64,000 bases of DNA from Blautia argi (lineage in GTDB: Bacteria > Bacillota > Clostridia > Lachnospirales > Lachnospiraceae). The notes below the pieces were generated by a model that saw only the letters and a program-made list of their open reading frames with translations, made no database searches and was not told the origin of the DNA. The position numbers and the translations under genes are program-made. This document shows positions 37,561 to 48,139 of this stretch, in pieces. The DNA is taken from contig NZ_CP030280.1 of assembly GCF_003287895.1 (NCBI RefSeq), positions 3,103,501-3,167,500 on the forward strand, read 5' to 3'. Positions within the stretch are counted from its first letter, which is position 1, and every line of letters starts with the position of its first letter.

Positions 37561-38531
37561 ACATTTCCCTTACCCTTTCCCGGATAGCCTCTTCAGAGAA
37601 ACCATTCTGTTTCCCGGAGAGAATAATCCGCACGGTTTTTATTTCATTTTCCCTTGCCAGCAGGTACGCTACCAGCGGTCCTACGGAAAAGGCTTCATAC
37701 TTCTGGGGCTGCATGGTGCGGTATCATACGATTGTCACACCATCTCTCAAATGCAGAAGGGGATTCTGCAATAGCTGCTGCTCCCTCTGCATAAACCGTT
37801 CCTGCCAGATATTCCACAATGGCATTCATGCCGCTTACCGCTGCTCTTGCCAGCTGCTCTGTGTCCAAAGAACGGCAGGGAACCATCGCCCGCTTCATAA
37901 ACTCTATGGTTTTTGCGGTTTTCTGTGAACGCACCGCAATTTTAATATCCGCAATTGCTACCATGGATTCTGCATAATCCCGGATAATACTGTCTTTTGC
38001 CCTCTCGCCGGCTTTATAAACCGCCTCAAGCGCCGCTTTGTCGATAATCACATCGCACAGCTGTCCGTCCCCGGTATGCAGCAGCGTTTCATACGCCTCT
38101 TTTGCTGCTTCCGACATATCCTCAGGAAGCTTGGAAAATTCTTTTTTCCGGATTATTTCCAGCATTTCGTCCGGCGAAATTTTGGTATCCTCATAATAAA
38201 TTTTCCGGTTTCTTCCTTTTTCCGAGGTACAGGCTTCTTTAATAGCTGCTTTTAAATTATGGAACAGGTTCGGATAGGAAAACACATCAAACACAGACAT
38301 ATCCACCCGCATATCCCGAATGGTTTCCCACGTTTTTTCCTGTTCCCGGTTTAAAATTGCCTCTGCATTCCCAGGCGTGTCCATATCTCCCCACCCCTTT
38401 TCCTGCAAAAGCTGCAGACATTGCTGCTCCGTATTGCAGGCCAGAAGCTGTTCAATAACGGAAGACGTAAACAACGCTGTTTCCAACGCTCGAATCCGCG
38501 CAACCGCATAGGTATATTTCGTACTAGACAA
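37553..38531 (-). CDS. ntpC: V-type ATPase subunit C, interrupted by a +1 frameshift
   Basis: Socket subunit (family vATP-synt_AC39) linking the central shaft to the rotor ring. The intact frame ends prematurely as NRMIPHHAAPEV; at 37720-37721 one extra base (coding ATACCGCACC, expected ATACGCACC) causes this. Corrected, it continues IRTMQPQKYEAFSVGPLVAYLLARENEIKTVRIILSGKQNGFSEEAIRERVREMYV, the family's standard end, giving about 325 aa. Start: AGGAGG abuts an ATG at 38537 with no spacer, but is seven bases from a TTG at 38531 (SSTKYTYAVARIRALE), so TTG is preferred. Confidence 0.9.
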
Positions 38532-38552
38532 GTCCATTCCTCCTTTTTGCGG

Positions 38553-39152
38553 TTATGCTTCTAAAAATAATAAACGGTGAACTTCATCTGAAAGTTCATC
38601 TCTCTTGGAACTGAACATTGCCTCAAAGGTACAGTTTTCTTCAATTCCACCATAGATAAGGACAAATCCGCCATGCACTCTCCGGCTTTCCTTTGAAAGT
38701 GCCAGCGCACCGCCTTTTTCTTTTGCAATTGCCTGAATCTCTTCTTCAAAGCCCTGTGGCAATCTCTTTAAATCCTCATCTGAAAAACAGATTTCTCCTT
38801 CCTGAGGCAGCACAAATTTATGCAGCATTTTCCGGAGCATTGCAAAATAGGTTTCATCATCTGCCTCCAGCAAAGTCTGGTACGCAGACGCCAACACCTC
38901 TGCAATGATTTCCTGTTTCGCAGTCAGAAGCGCCTTTCTTCTCTGCAAATCACAGGAAGAAACGGCACGCTCCTCAATGGCTTTTACCTCTTCGTCGGAC
39001 TTTTGGGAGATTTCTCTGCACACAGCTTCTGCTTCTTCTTTTGCTTTTTCTTTCATTGCTTCTGCCTGCTTTTCGGCATCTGCAAGAATCTCTTTCGCAG
39101 AAACTTTCGCCTCTTCAAGAATCTGGCTTTTCATTTTTTCTAATCCAGTCAT
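38553..39152 (-). CDS. ntpE: V-type ATPase subunit E (peripheral stalk)
   Basis: 199-aa peripheral stator subunit. A long charged N-terminal coiled coil (MKSQILEEAKVSAKEILADAEKQAEAMKEKAKEEAEAV) is followed by a globular domain ending in GGFVLIYGGIEENCTFEAMFSSKRDEL, the E-subunit signature. Start at 39152 follows AAAGGAGAG. It pairs with the small G/H coiled-coil subunit encoded at the head of the operon. Confidence 0.9.
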   Translation of the reverse strand: MTGLEKMKSQILEEAKVSAKEILADAEKQAEAMKEKAKEEAEAVCREISQKSDEEVKAIEERAVSSCDLQRRKALLTAKQEIIAEVLASAYQTLLEADDETYFAMLRKMLHKFVLPQEGEICFSDEDLKRLPQGFEEEIQAIAKEKGGALALSKESRRVHGGFVLIYGGIEENCTFEAMFSSKRDELSDEVHRLLFLEA

Positions 39153-39203
39153 TCTTCTGCTCTCCTTTACTTAATTTCCTCCGTCTTCCTTCTTCTCAAA
39201 CCC

Positions 39204-41707
<2,504 letters not shown>

Positions 41708-41747
41708 ATTCGCATCACTCCTTTATTTTCTGTTTTTGTTGACAGCT

Positions 41748-42056
41748 TCATACCAGACTCGCAATAACGGTCTGTACTGCCTTCTCTTCTTTTTCCTTTG
41801 CAGTTTTTCTTATTTCTGCAATTTCCCGTTCTGCCGATTCCAGAGCTTCCGCAAGTCTTCTCTCTCCGGCAGCCTGCGCAGTTTCTCTGGCTGCTTTTGC
41901 CTTCTCCTGCGCCTGTTCAATCATAGCGGCTTTCGCCTGTTCCGTTTCCTGCCTGGTCTGCTCGAGAAGCTGCGTCCCCTGTCCTTTTGCATGGGCTGTA
42001 ATCTCCTCTGCTTCCTGTTCAGTTTTCCGGATTTCCCTGATTGTTTCTTCTACCAC
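41748..42056 (-). CDS. ntpF: V-type ATPase subunit G/H coiled-coil stalk protein
   Basis: 102-aa, almost entirely one charged, Ala/Glu-rich coiled coil (IREIRKTEQEAEEITAHAKGQGTQLLEQTRQETEQAKAAMIEQAQEKAKAARETAQ), as in the peripheral-stalk subunit G/H (NtpF) that pairs with subunit E. The start is a GTG at 42056 immediately after GAAGGTGGTGAT; the open frame further upstream contains the operon promoter. First gene of the nine-gene operon, whose order matches ntpFIKECGABD of E. hirae. Confidence 0.85.
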   Translation of the reverse strand: MVEETIREIRKTEQEAEEITAHAKGQGTQLLEQTRQETEQAKAAMIEQAQEKAKAARETAQAAGERRLAEALESAEREIAEIRKTAKEKEEKAVQTVIASLV

Positions 42057-42081
42057 AGTATCACCACCTTCGCATAGTTTG

Positions 42082-42110
42082 ATATTACTATGAATTATGC
42101 ATTTTGTCAA
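42082..42110 (-). promoter_or_regulatory. Promoter of the V-ATPase operon
   Basis: Consensus TTGACA (42110-42105), 17-bp spacer, TAATAT (42087-42082) on the minus strand; predicted start about 42075, 19 bases before the GTG. A very short leader. Confidence 0.8.
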
Positions 42111-42180
42111 TTTAATAACGAATTTTGTATACTTTCTCGCTAATTTTATGAAAGCCTCCATTTATTTTAAAAGACAAAAA

Positions 42181-42211
42181 GAGAGATTGTGTTGATTTTG
42201 TACAATCTCTC
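42181..42211 (-). terminator. Terminator of the sugar-binding lipoprotein gene
   Basis: Perfect 10-bp stem GAGAGATTGT (42181-42190) with ACAATCTCTC (42202-42211), followed on the minus strand by TTTTTGTCTTTT. Confidence 0.85.
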
Positions 42212-42286
42212 CCTTTATCTTTTGTATAATGTAACAAATTATCATATTAGCAAAGCGCTTCTTTTATTCACTTTCACACCACCGCT

Positions 42287-43582
42287 TTATTCATATAAAT
42301 AATTAGCATATTCCGATGAATTTACATTCGTACTGTCAATCCACTGGTACCCTGTATTTATAAACTTGTCATTCTCCAGTCCCAGGTCTGCACGAACACC
42401 GGCAATCACTGTGGCATATCCCATTCCGTAAGGATTCTGCACAAAGGTTCCAAGCTCTGTCTTTTCCTTAACAGCGCCAATCTGTTTCTTTCCGGCATCA
42501 AATCCTATAATGGAAATTTCTTTACCAGAAGCCTTTACTATGTCCAGAACATCATTTGCCGCAAATTCATTGGTACAGTAGTAGCCTTTTAATTCCGGAT
42601 AGAGCACCAAAACTGCTTCTGCCATTTCTGCCATACTGTGTTCCCCATTTTCATGAGAAATATTGACAATCTCTATCTCCGGGTGATTCTTTGTTATTTC
42701 CTCTGTAAAACCTTTTTCCCTGTCCTGACTGCTCTTAGAAGTTTCTGCATGAGCCATGACAGCTATCTGACCTTTGTTTCCAACCGCCTCTGCCATTTTC
42801 TTTGCAGCCTCTGCTCCTGCCGCATAATTATCTGTAGCGCAAATGGTATTGACAAGGTCGCTCTCCACGCCGGAATCCAGAATCACCACAGGGATTTCAT
42901 TTCCCATGGCTTCCTCAAGCTGTGCGCTGCAGGATTCCATATCTATGGCTGACAGACATAAAACAGAAGGATTTTCTGCCAGAACTGCATCAATAGTATT
43001 AATCTGGCTCTCCACGTCCAGCTCGTCTGTCGGACCTTCAAAGGATAGTTTAACCTTATCCTCTCCTTTGTATCCCATCTTTTCATTCAAATCCTTTACC
43101 GCAGCTGTCATACCTTTTTTTACAGTCTGCCAGAAAGCGGATTTTGTATTTTTTACCACCACTGCAATATGGCTTCCCGGCACTGGATTCAGTTCCTCTA
43201 AGGAAGTATAGTCAACTGTTCCTGCCTGTTTTAAGACCTGCATGGTCAAATCCTGTGACATATCCGTTTTCTCATTTTGCTCTTCTTTTACCTCTTCCTT
43301 ATTCTTTTGAGCATCGTCCCTCTCCCCGGATTCCTCCTGAGTTTTTTCCTGTTCTTTATCTGTTTCTTCCGGATTGTCCTTGTTTTCTTTGTCCTGCTTT
43401 CCGTTTATTTGACTCTCTTCTGTCTTACTTTCCTCTGTCTTACTCTCTTCTGTCTTATCTTCCTGCTCTGCCTGTGCCTGAGCATTGTTTTCTTCGTCTG
43501 TATCTGCCCCGGATTTCCCGCATGCGCTGACACTTCCCAGAGCCAGCACGGCACATAAAAAAATCACCGTTAGCTTTTTCAT
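42287..43582 (-). CDS. Periplasmic-binding-protein-type sugar lipoprotein with long acidic linker
   Basis: 431-aa lipoprotein. The signal ends in the lipobox SVSACG. Residues ~25-115 form a low-complexity Glu/Lys/Asp/Gln linker including three KTEES repeats. The rest is a type I periplasmic-binding fold of the ribose/galactose (Peripla_BP_4) kind: HIAVVVKNTKSAFWQTVKKGMTAAV, IDAVLAENPSVLCLSAIDMES, IPVVILDSGVE, ATDNYAAG, and YYCTNEFAANDVLDIVK. It normally captures monosaccharides or autoinducer-like sugars for an ABC importer, but no permease or ATPase gene is adjacent, so it may be an orphan receptor. Start at 43582 has AGGCAGGT upstream; monocistronic with its own terminator. Confidence 0.85.
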   Translation of the reverse strand: MKKLTVIFLCAVLALGSVSACGKSGADTDEENNAQAQAEQEDKTEESKTEESKTEESQINGKQDKENKDNPEETDKEQEKTQEESGERDDAQKNKEEVKEEQNEKTDMSQDLTMQVLKQAGTVDYTSLEELNPVPGSHIAVVVKNTKSAFWQTVKKGMTAAVKDLNEKMGYKGEDKVKLSFEGPTDELDVESQINTIDAVLAENPSVLCLSAIDMESCSAQLEEAMGNEIPVVILDSGVESDLVNTICATDNYAAGAEAAKKMAEAVGNKGQIAVMAHAETSKSSQDREKGFTEEITKNHPEIEIVNISHENGEHSMAEMAEAVLVLYPELKGYYCTNEFAANDVLDIVKASGKEISIIGFDAGKKQIGAVKEKTELGTFVQNPYGMGYATVIAGVRADLGLENDKFINTGYQWIDSTNVNSSEYANYLYE

Positions 43583-43665
43583 GATTTTACCTGCCTTTTA
43601 CAACAATTTATCTTTGGATTTAAACTACGTTTCCATTATACACGAAAGCCCTTATTAGTCCATAG

Positions 43666-44703
43666 CTATTCCCCTTTGTTTATAAAATTTTTTGAAATTG
43701 TAAAGATAAGCAAAGCAGAGAAAGGTCCCAGAATAAATCCTGTACCTCCGTATACAAACAGACCTGCGTACACAGAAAATAATACCAGAAGCGGCGACAC
43801 ACCTACATGATTCCCGATGAATTTCGGCTCCAGAAGCTGACGCACCACCGCGGTAATTCCATATAGAACAAGAAACCCGATTCCCTGAAACTGATTTCCC
43901 ATAAGAATTTGAAAAACCGCCGCAGGTACCAGAAACAAACCTGTCCCTAAAACCGGAAATGCATCTAAAATACCAAGCGCCAGACCATAGCCAAAAAAGT
44001 GACGAACTCTTAAAATCCACAGTCCTGCCACACACAGCAGACAAATCACAGTCATAATCTTTATCTGTGCCTTAAAATACTGTGTCATACTTTGAAATAA
44101 TTCCCGTATCAGTTGCCTGGTTTTCATAAAAAACGGCTGTTTTTCCAAAAAACCCCTGATTTTTTCTCTTTCCTGCAAAAACAAAACAGCAGAAACAATT
44201 CCCACCATAAGCATACCTACTACAAATACACAGCAACGAATGGAGTCCACTGCAGTGTCCATTCCCCGCCCGTCCTGAAAAAAATAATTTCCCAATTCTT
44301 CTATATGACAATAAAAATAAGAGCTGCTTTTCTCTGCCGGAATTCCGGTCATACGCTCCACACCTTTACAGCACTGTGCAAGCAATGCGTCCATCTGGCT
44401 CTTTAGAACCGGATAATACCGCAGACACTCCCCGATTCTCCCTGTAAGATACTGCACTCCTGCCAAAAGTCCCCAGGCGGCCCCACAAATAATCAGAAGA
44501 ATCAAAACTCCTCCAATACCTGTTTTTGTCACATGCAGAGCCTTTCCCACTCTGCTCTCTGCCAGACGGGAGGCGGTTGGATAAACGAGCTCTGCCAAAA
44601 GCCAGCCGCACAAAAAAGGGAGCAGCACAGGCAACAGATATCTCATTCCCAGAAATACCCCCAGTGTCACTCCCATAATCATCAAAATTTTTCTCCGGTT
44701 CAT
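43666..44703 (-). CDS. AI-2E family / YtvI-like membrane protein
   Basis: 345-aa polytopic protein of the AI-2 exporter (PF01594) superfamily. It has paired N-terminal membrane helices (ILMIMGVTLGVFLGMRYLLPVLLPFLCGWLLAELVYP), a central soluble segment, and C-terminal helices with the family motif GILDAFPVLGTGLFLVPAAVFQILMG and LLEPKFIGNHVGVSPLLVLFSVYAGL. It resembles the sporulation-associated YtvI branch in Clostridia. Function in this organism is not established; members include autoinducer and Na+(Li+)/H+ transporters. ATG at 44703 is eight bases after GGGAGG; the upstream in-frame ATG overlaps that site and is rejected. Confidence 0.8.
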   Translation of the reverse strand: MNRRKILMIMGVTLGVFLGMRYLLPVLLPFLCGWLLAELVYPTASRLAESRVGKALHVTKTGIGGVLILLIICGAAWGLLAGVQYLTGRIGECLRYYPVLKSQMDALLAQCCKGVERMTGIPAEKSSSYFYCHIEELGNYFFQDGRGMDTAVDSIRCCVFVVGMLMVGIVSAVLFLQEREKIRGFLEKQPFFMKTRQLIRELFQSMTQYFKAQIKIMTVICLLCVAGLWILRVRHFFGYGLALGILDAFPVLGTGLFLVPAAVFQILMGNQFQGIGFLVLYGITAVVRQLLEPKFIGNHVGVSPLLVLFSVYAGLFVYGGTGFILGPFSALLIFTISKNFINKGE

Positions 44704-44765
44704 CTGCTGTTCCTCCCATACTTTCATTTATCCTGTTATTCATAGTATGGTGAAACAAAACCTTC

Positions 44766-45440
44766 CTATACTATAGGAAAGTTTCCAACCGGTTTTACCT
44801 GAAATTCCATTTTTTTCTTTGTTTTCGGGTGAAAAAACGAAACCTTATAGGCACATAAAGAAATCTGCTGCCACTCTTGCTGCTTTGTTGCTTCTTTATT
44901 ATATTTCGTATCCCCGAACAAAGGCATTCCCGCATGTGCCATCTGTACCCGTATCTGATGATGACGCCCTGTGAGAAGGTGAATCTCTACCAGACTGCCC
45001 TCCTCTGTTTCCTGCAAAACACGGTAAACAAGTTCTGCTCTTTTACTTATAGGTGTTTTATTTTCTACGACTCTGGAGGTATTGGTTCTTGCATCTTTTT
45101 CCATTTCATTTACCAGATGTGCTTCCTTTTTCTCCGGTTTCCCCTGGACATACGCCAGATATCTTTTTTCCATTTTTCCCTGCTGTATCTGCTGATTAAG
45201 TTTTGCTGCGCTTTCTTTATTTTTTGCGAACACAAGAATCCCCTGCACCGGCTGATCCAGACGGTGAATCACTGCCACATATGCCTGCTCTCCCTTTCCC
45301 GCCAGATAATTTCTCAGAAGGCTTTCCAAATCCATAGTCCCCATTCTTCTGCTCTGCACCGGAAAACCTGCCGGCTTGTGGCAAACCAGCAAATCTTCAT
45401 CTTCATATAATATGATATCTTCTGCTTTTATCTCTTTCAT
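44766..45440 (-). CDS. RluA-family pseudouridine synthase
   Basis: 224-aa RNA modification enzyme converting uridine to pseudouridine. Catalytic Asp62 lies in VIHRLDQPVQGILVFAKN; other family blocks are EDEDLLVCHKPAGFPVQS, KRYLAYVQG, and LLTGRHHQIRVQMAHAGMPLFGDTKY. No S4 domain is present, so it is a compact RluA type with rRNA or tRNA target unknown. The ATG at 45440 is taken (MKEIKAEDIILYED); the ribosome site (GGGGTT) is weak and a start at 45458 is possible. Confidence 0.88.
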   Translation of the reverse strand: MKEIKAEDIILYEDEDLLVCHKPAGFPVQSRRMGTMDLESLLRNYLAGKGEQAYVAVIHRLDQPVQGILVFAKNKESAAKLNQQIQQGKMEKRYLAYVQGKPEKKEAHLVNEMEKDARTNTSRVVENKTPISKRAELVYRVLQETEEGSLVEIHLLTGRHHQIRVQMAHAGMPLFGDTKYNKEATKQQEWQQISLCAYKVSFFHPKTKKKMEFQVKPVGNFPIV

Positions 45441-45485
45441 TATAACCCCGTATCTCATTTTTTCTTTTATCATAACACAAAAATC

Positions 45486-45529
45486 GAACAACCGCTATAT
45501 CTTCACCTTTTCTGATATAACGGTTGTTC
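45486..45529 (-). terminator. Strong terminator ending an untranslated minus-strand unit
   Basis: 16-nt arms (45486-45501 with 45514-45529) complementary except for one mismatch. On the minus strand the hairpin is followed by TTTTTG. It lies upstream of the RluA-like gene, so it cannot end that gene; it ends whatever is transcribed from 46.3 kb. Confidence 0.8.
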
Positions 45530-45906
45530 TAATGATCTGCGTTATTCAATTTTCTTTTTTCCTTTCTTTCTAAACTTCTAAATTGACATTTATAAGTTAA
45601 AGAACCAACGATTTTCTTTTTCCCCATTTGATAAATTCCTATAGAATTTATTGAAAGTTTCTATCAATCTATATATTAAGATAATAACAAGTTTCTGAAT
45701 AAATAGTTCGGGCTATTTATTTTCAAAGCCTTTCTTTATACATTTCTTTTGAATATAACGTATCTTTTCAGATTCACGGAATACAACAGGTTTATTTCAA
45801 CGAATACAACTCATCATACTACTTTACTCGTTATACTTTCAAATGATGTATAAATACTTTGCCCTTTTAAAATATATTTCTTTACATATATTTTAAAACC
45901 TTCTTA

Positions 45907-45972
45907 TTACTTTTGTGGTAAATGTTCAATATGAGGACATTTTTGATATTTACCTGAAATCTTTTCCTTCAT
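45907..45972 (-). CDS. Possible 21-aa peptide with a CPH motif (or gene remnant)
   Basis: ATG at 45972 opens a 21-residue frame, MKEKISGKYQKCPHIEHLPQK, ended by two stop codons. Its composition looks protein-like, but no good ribosome site precedes it and part of it lies in a strong RNA dyad. It may be a remnant of a longer protein or not translated. Confidence 0.2.
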   Translation of the reverse strand: MKEKISGKYQKCPHIEHLPQK

Positions 45973-46038
45973 TTTATATTCTTATTATTATGAGGAGTTA
46001 TTTTTTCATCTGCTTTTCAGGTCTTTCCGAGGGGATTT

Positions 46039-46086
46039 CTATGCCTTACCACTCTCATATTGATAATTAGATTCTTTCACTTCCAC
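46039..46086 (-). CDS. Possible 15-aa peptide with a strong ribosome site
   Basis: GTG at 46086 lies nine bases after a perfect AAGGAGG (46102-46096) and encodes MEVKESNYQYESGKA. The strong Shine-Dalgarno sequence is the main evidence; it may mark a leader peptide or a broken gene. Confidence 0.25.
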   Translation of the reverse strand: MEVKESNYQYESGKA

Positions 46087-46318
46087 TGGACTGAACCTCC
46101 TTATCCGTATTCAAAAACCCTTTCACCTTTTATTACCTTTGTCCTTGGTACTTTATCATTATCTTTATCACTTATTTTGTATTCTCCGTACACCTAAAGT
46201 TTTTTCATAATGATTTTTCTTTTGTACCTTGTAGCCAACTTTAAAATTGATTTCTCGTTTCAAATTTTAAATTGGATATGAAGTAATGTTATAAGGTGTT
46301 TTGTTTTTTGTTGATTTT

Positions 46319-46347
46319 ATAATACACCAACCGCCTGTATTTGTCAA
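46319..46347 (-). promoter_or_regulatory. Consensus promoter of the untranslated unit
   Basis: TTGACA (46347-46342), 17-bp spacer, TATTAT (46324-46319) on the minus strand. Start predicted about 46312. One of the best promoter matches in the window, yet no gene of ordinary length follows it. The 46348-46471 flank is AT-rich and otherwise featureless. Confidence 0.7.
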
Positions 46348-46471
46348 TATATTTTTTCAAAAAAAGTTTTATTTTTTTATATTTTTATTTCATATTTTAT
46401 TTAAGCTGTAAATTAATATTATTTTTCAGAATTGTGTATTCAATTTTATTTTTTCACAAATTCACAGAAAA

Positions 46472-48139
46472 TTACATAACTAAAGCTGCTCTTGCCTTTT
46501 GTGTCAGCTCCTTTCCTCCCGCCGCATACCATTCTTTCACAAAGGTATCAAAATAGCCCACCGGCTTTTCTCCACAGACAATCTGTATAAAGGTTTGCTG
46601 CTCCAGCTTTAAAAGATTTTCTTCCGCCTTTAATCCCTCTCCCGAAAGAGGCAAAGGCTGGCGGCTTTTAAAACCTAAGTCTACCAGTGCCCCTACGGCT
46701 GTGATACGTGAAGTATAAGCAGCCCACGCATTTGCCGTTGTCAAACTTCCGTTTAAATAAGCTTTGCAGGTATCATAATAAGACTTTTCCAGTCCTGTTA
46801 AAGAAGACGGAGGCTTTTCTCCATTCAACGCATTTCGAATGTTCTCCGTTGTCTGATACAAAGTGTCACGATAATCTACGTTAATATTCAAAGGTCTTGC
46901 CGTGGGATCTACATTTAAAGAAAAATATTCGTTTACTTCATTTGCCCCTTTGTCATCATAACGAGAATAGTCAAAAATTACGCTGATATATTTTGCCACG
47001 ATTTCCGGATGCTCATATCCCTTTCGCACGACCACATACATCCTGTCTTCAAAGGTTTCATATTCCTGCAAAACATTTTCATCCTGTTTTGTAAAGAAAT
47101 AAGGCTTCCATTCTGCTTCCCTGTCATAGTCATAAGACTCCATCAAAGGATTGTTTGGCGCCCACCACTTTCCAAAAAAAGCTCCGCATTTGCCGTTTTT
47201 GATTAAGTCCTCTATATTCTGTGAGGTCCGAAGAAGAAATCTCTTATCCAGCACACCTCTTGTATACAATATATTCAAATACTCCAAGGCTGCTTTACAT
47301 TCTTGTGTTACAGAACCGTATACCATTTCTCCCCCTGCATCCTGCACCCACTTTCTGGGGTTTGCATGAAACATGGAAAAAATCCCGTCAGCAGAATAGG
47401 TTTCACTGCTTCCTGCCACCAGTTCCGGCGTACAAGCAAGCCCAATAGTTTCTCCATTGCCTGCTGCATCTTGATTGACAAATTCTAAAATACAGTCCAT
47501 TGCTTCGTCCATGTCGGCAGGTTCTTCCAGTCCCAGCTTGTCTATCCAGTCTTTTCGCATCCATAGAAACGTTGGACCGTGGTCGATAACCGTATCCGGA
47601 AATCCATAAAGTTTTCCCTCATACTTTCCTGAATTTAAAAGTGCATCTGTATAACTGGCATACATATCTTTAATTCGCCATGTGGTACATTCCTCGTAAA
47701 CCTCAGTCAAATCCTCTATCATATCTGCCTCTGCCAGCTTTTGCACGGTTTCCTGTCCTTTCACCACCATAATATCCGGCAAATGGTTATCCTTTATGGC
47801 GATTTCTACTGCTTCCTCATACTGATTTCCATCCTCCAGCTCAAATACATCCTTGTTTTGGATATTCAGCATTCTCTTTAAATAACGTGTATAACCATTG
47901 TCTTCATACGTATCTCCTGCCGGAAGATTAGAATGATTGCCTCCTGATATTTTTCCCAGCGTATAGGTAACCGTTTCCGGATATTTTCCGTAAGGAGTAT
48001 GTACTGCTTCCTGCCATTTTGCATTGTTATCCGTTTTTGGAGATTCTTCTTTTACAGACTCTTTTTTCATACTAAAAAAGAGCATGCCAAAAATGATTAT
48101 TGCTGTCACAACAATTCCCCAGAACAATTTTTTATTCAT
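46472..48139 (-). CDS. Extracellular solute-binding protein, membrane-tethered
   Basis: 555-aa family-1 type carbohydrate-binding protein (LplA-like, as found with oligosaccharide importers). The N-terminus MNKKLFWGIVVTAIIIFGMLFFSMKKES is a single hydrophobic anchor without a lipobox Cys, unlike the other binding proteins here. Typical segments are NHLPDIMVVKGQETVQKLAEADMIEDLTEVYEE, GKLYGFPDTVIDHGPTFLWMRKDWIDKLGLEEPADMDE, and KCGAFFGKWWAPNNP. ATG at 48139 follows GGAGG and overlaps the histidine kinase gene by eight bases. Co-encoding with the YesM/YesN pair and the lack of a lipid anchor leave open a co-sensor role rather than plain import. Confidence 0.85.
   Translation of the reverse strand: MNKKLFWGIVVTAIIIFGMLFFSMKKESVKEESPKTDNNAKWQEAVHTPYGKYPETVTYTLGKISGGNHSNLPAGDTYEDNGYTRYLKRMLNIQNKDVFELEDGNQYEEAVEIAIKDNHLPDIMVVKGQETVQKLAEADMIEDLTEVYEECTTWRIKDMYASYTDALLNSGKYEGKLYGFPDTVIDHGPTFLWMRKDWIDKLGLEEPADMDEAMDCILEFVNQDAAGNGETIGLACTPELVAGSSETYSADGIFSMFHANPRKWVQDAGGEMVYGSVTQECKAALEYLNILYTRGVLDKRFLLRTSQNIEDLIKNGKCGAFFGKWWAPNNPLMESYDYDREAEWKPYFFTKQDENVLQEYETFEDRMYVVVRKGYEHPEIVAKYISVIFDYSRYDDKGANEVNEYFSLNVDPTARPLNINVDYRDTLYQTTENIRNALNGEKPPSSLTGLEKSYYDTCKAYLNGSLTTANAWAAYTSRITAVGALVDLGFKSRQPLPLSGEGLKAEENLLKLEQQTFIQIVCGEKPVGYFDTFVKEWYAAGGKELTQKARAALVM

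Larger units (their letters stand above)
45486..46312 (-). ncRNA. Candidate large structured RNA (or relic) between strong promoter and terminator
   Basis: About 830 bp with no ORF above 60 codons, much more AT-rich than neighbours, flanked on the minus strand by a consensus promoter (46319-46347) and a strong terminator (45486-45529). Inside are long dyads: 46235-46249 with 46261-46275 (13 bp with two bulges), 45917-45927 with 45935-45954 (7 bp plus 4 bp inner stem), 45865-45877 with 45886-45898 (13 bp perfect), 45698-45706 with 45713-45721 (9 bp perfect) and 45631-45638 with 45644-45651 (8 bp perfect). A short motif GAATAYAAC repeats at 45751, 45779 and 45802. It could be a large ncRNA, a leader with tiny peptides, or a decayed element; I do not recognise the class. 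Confidence 0.45.
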
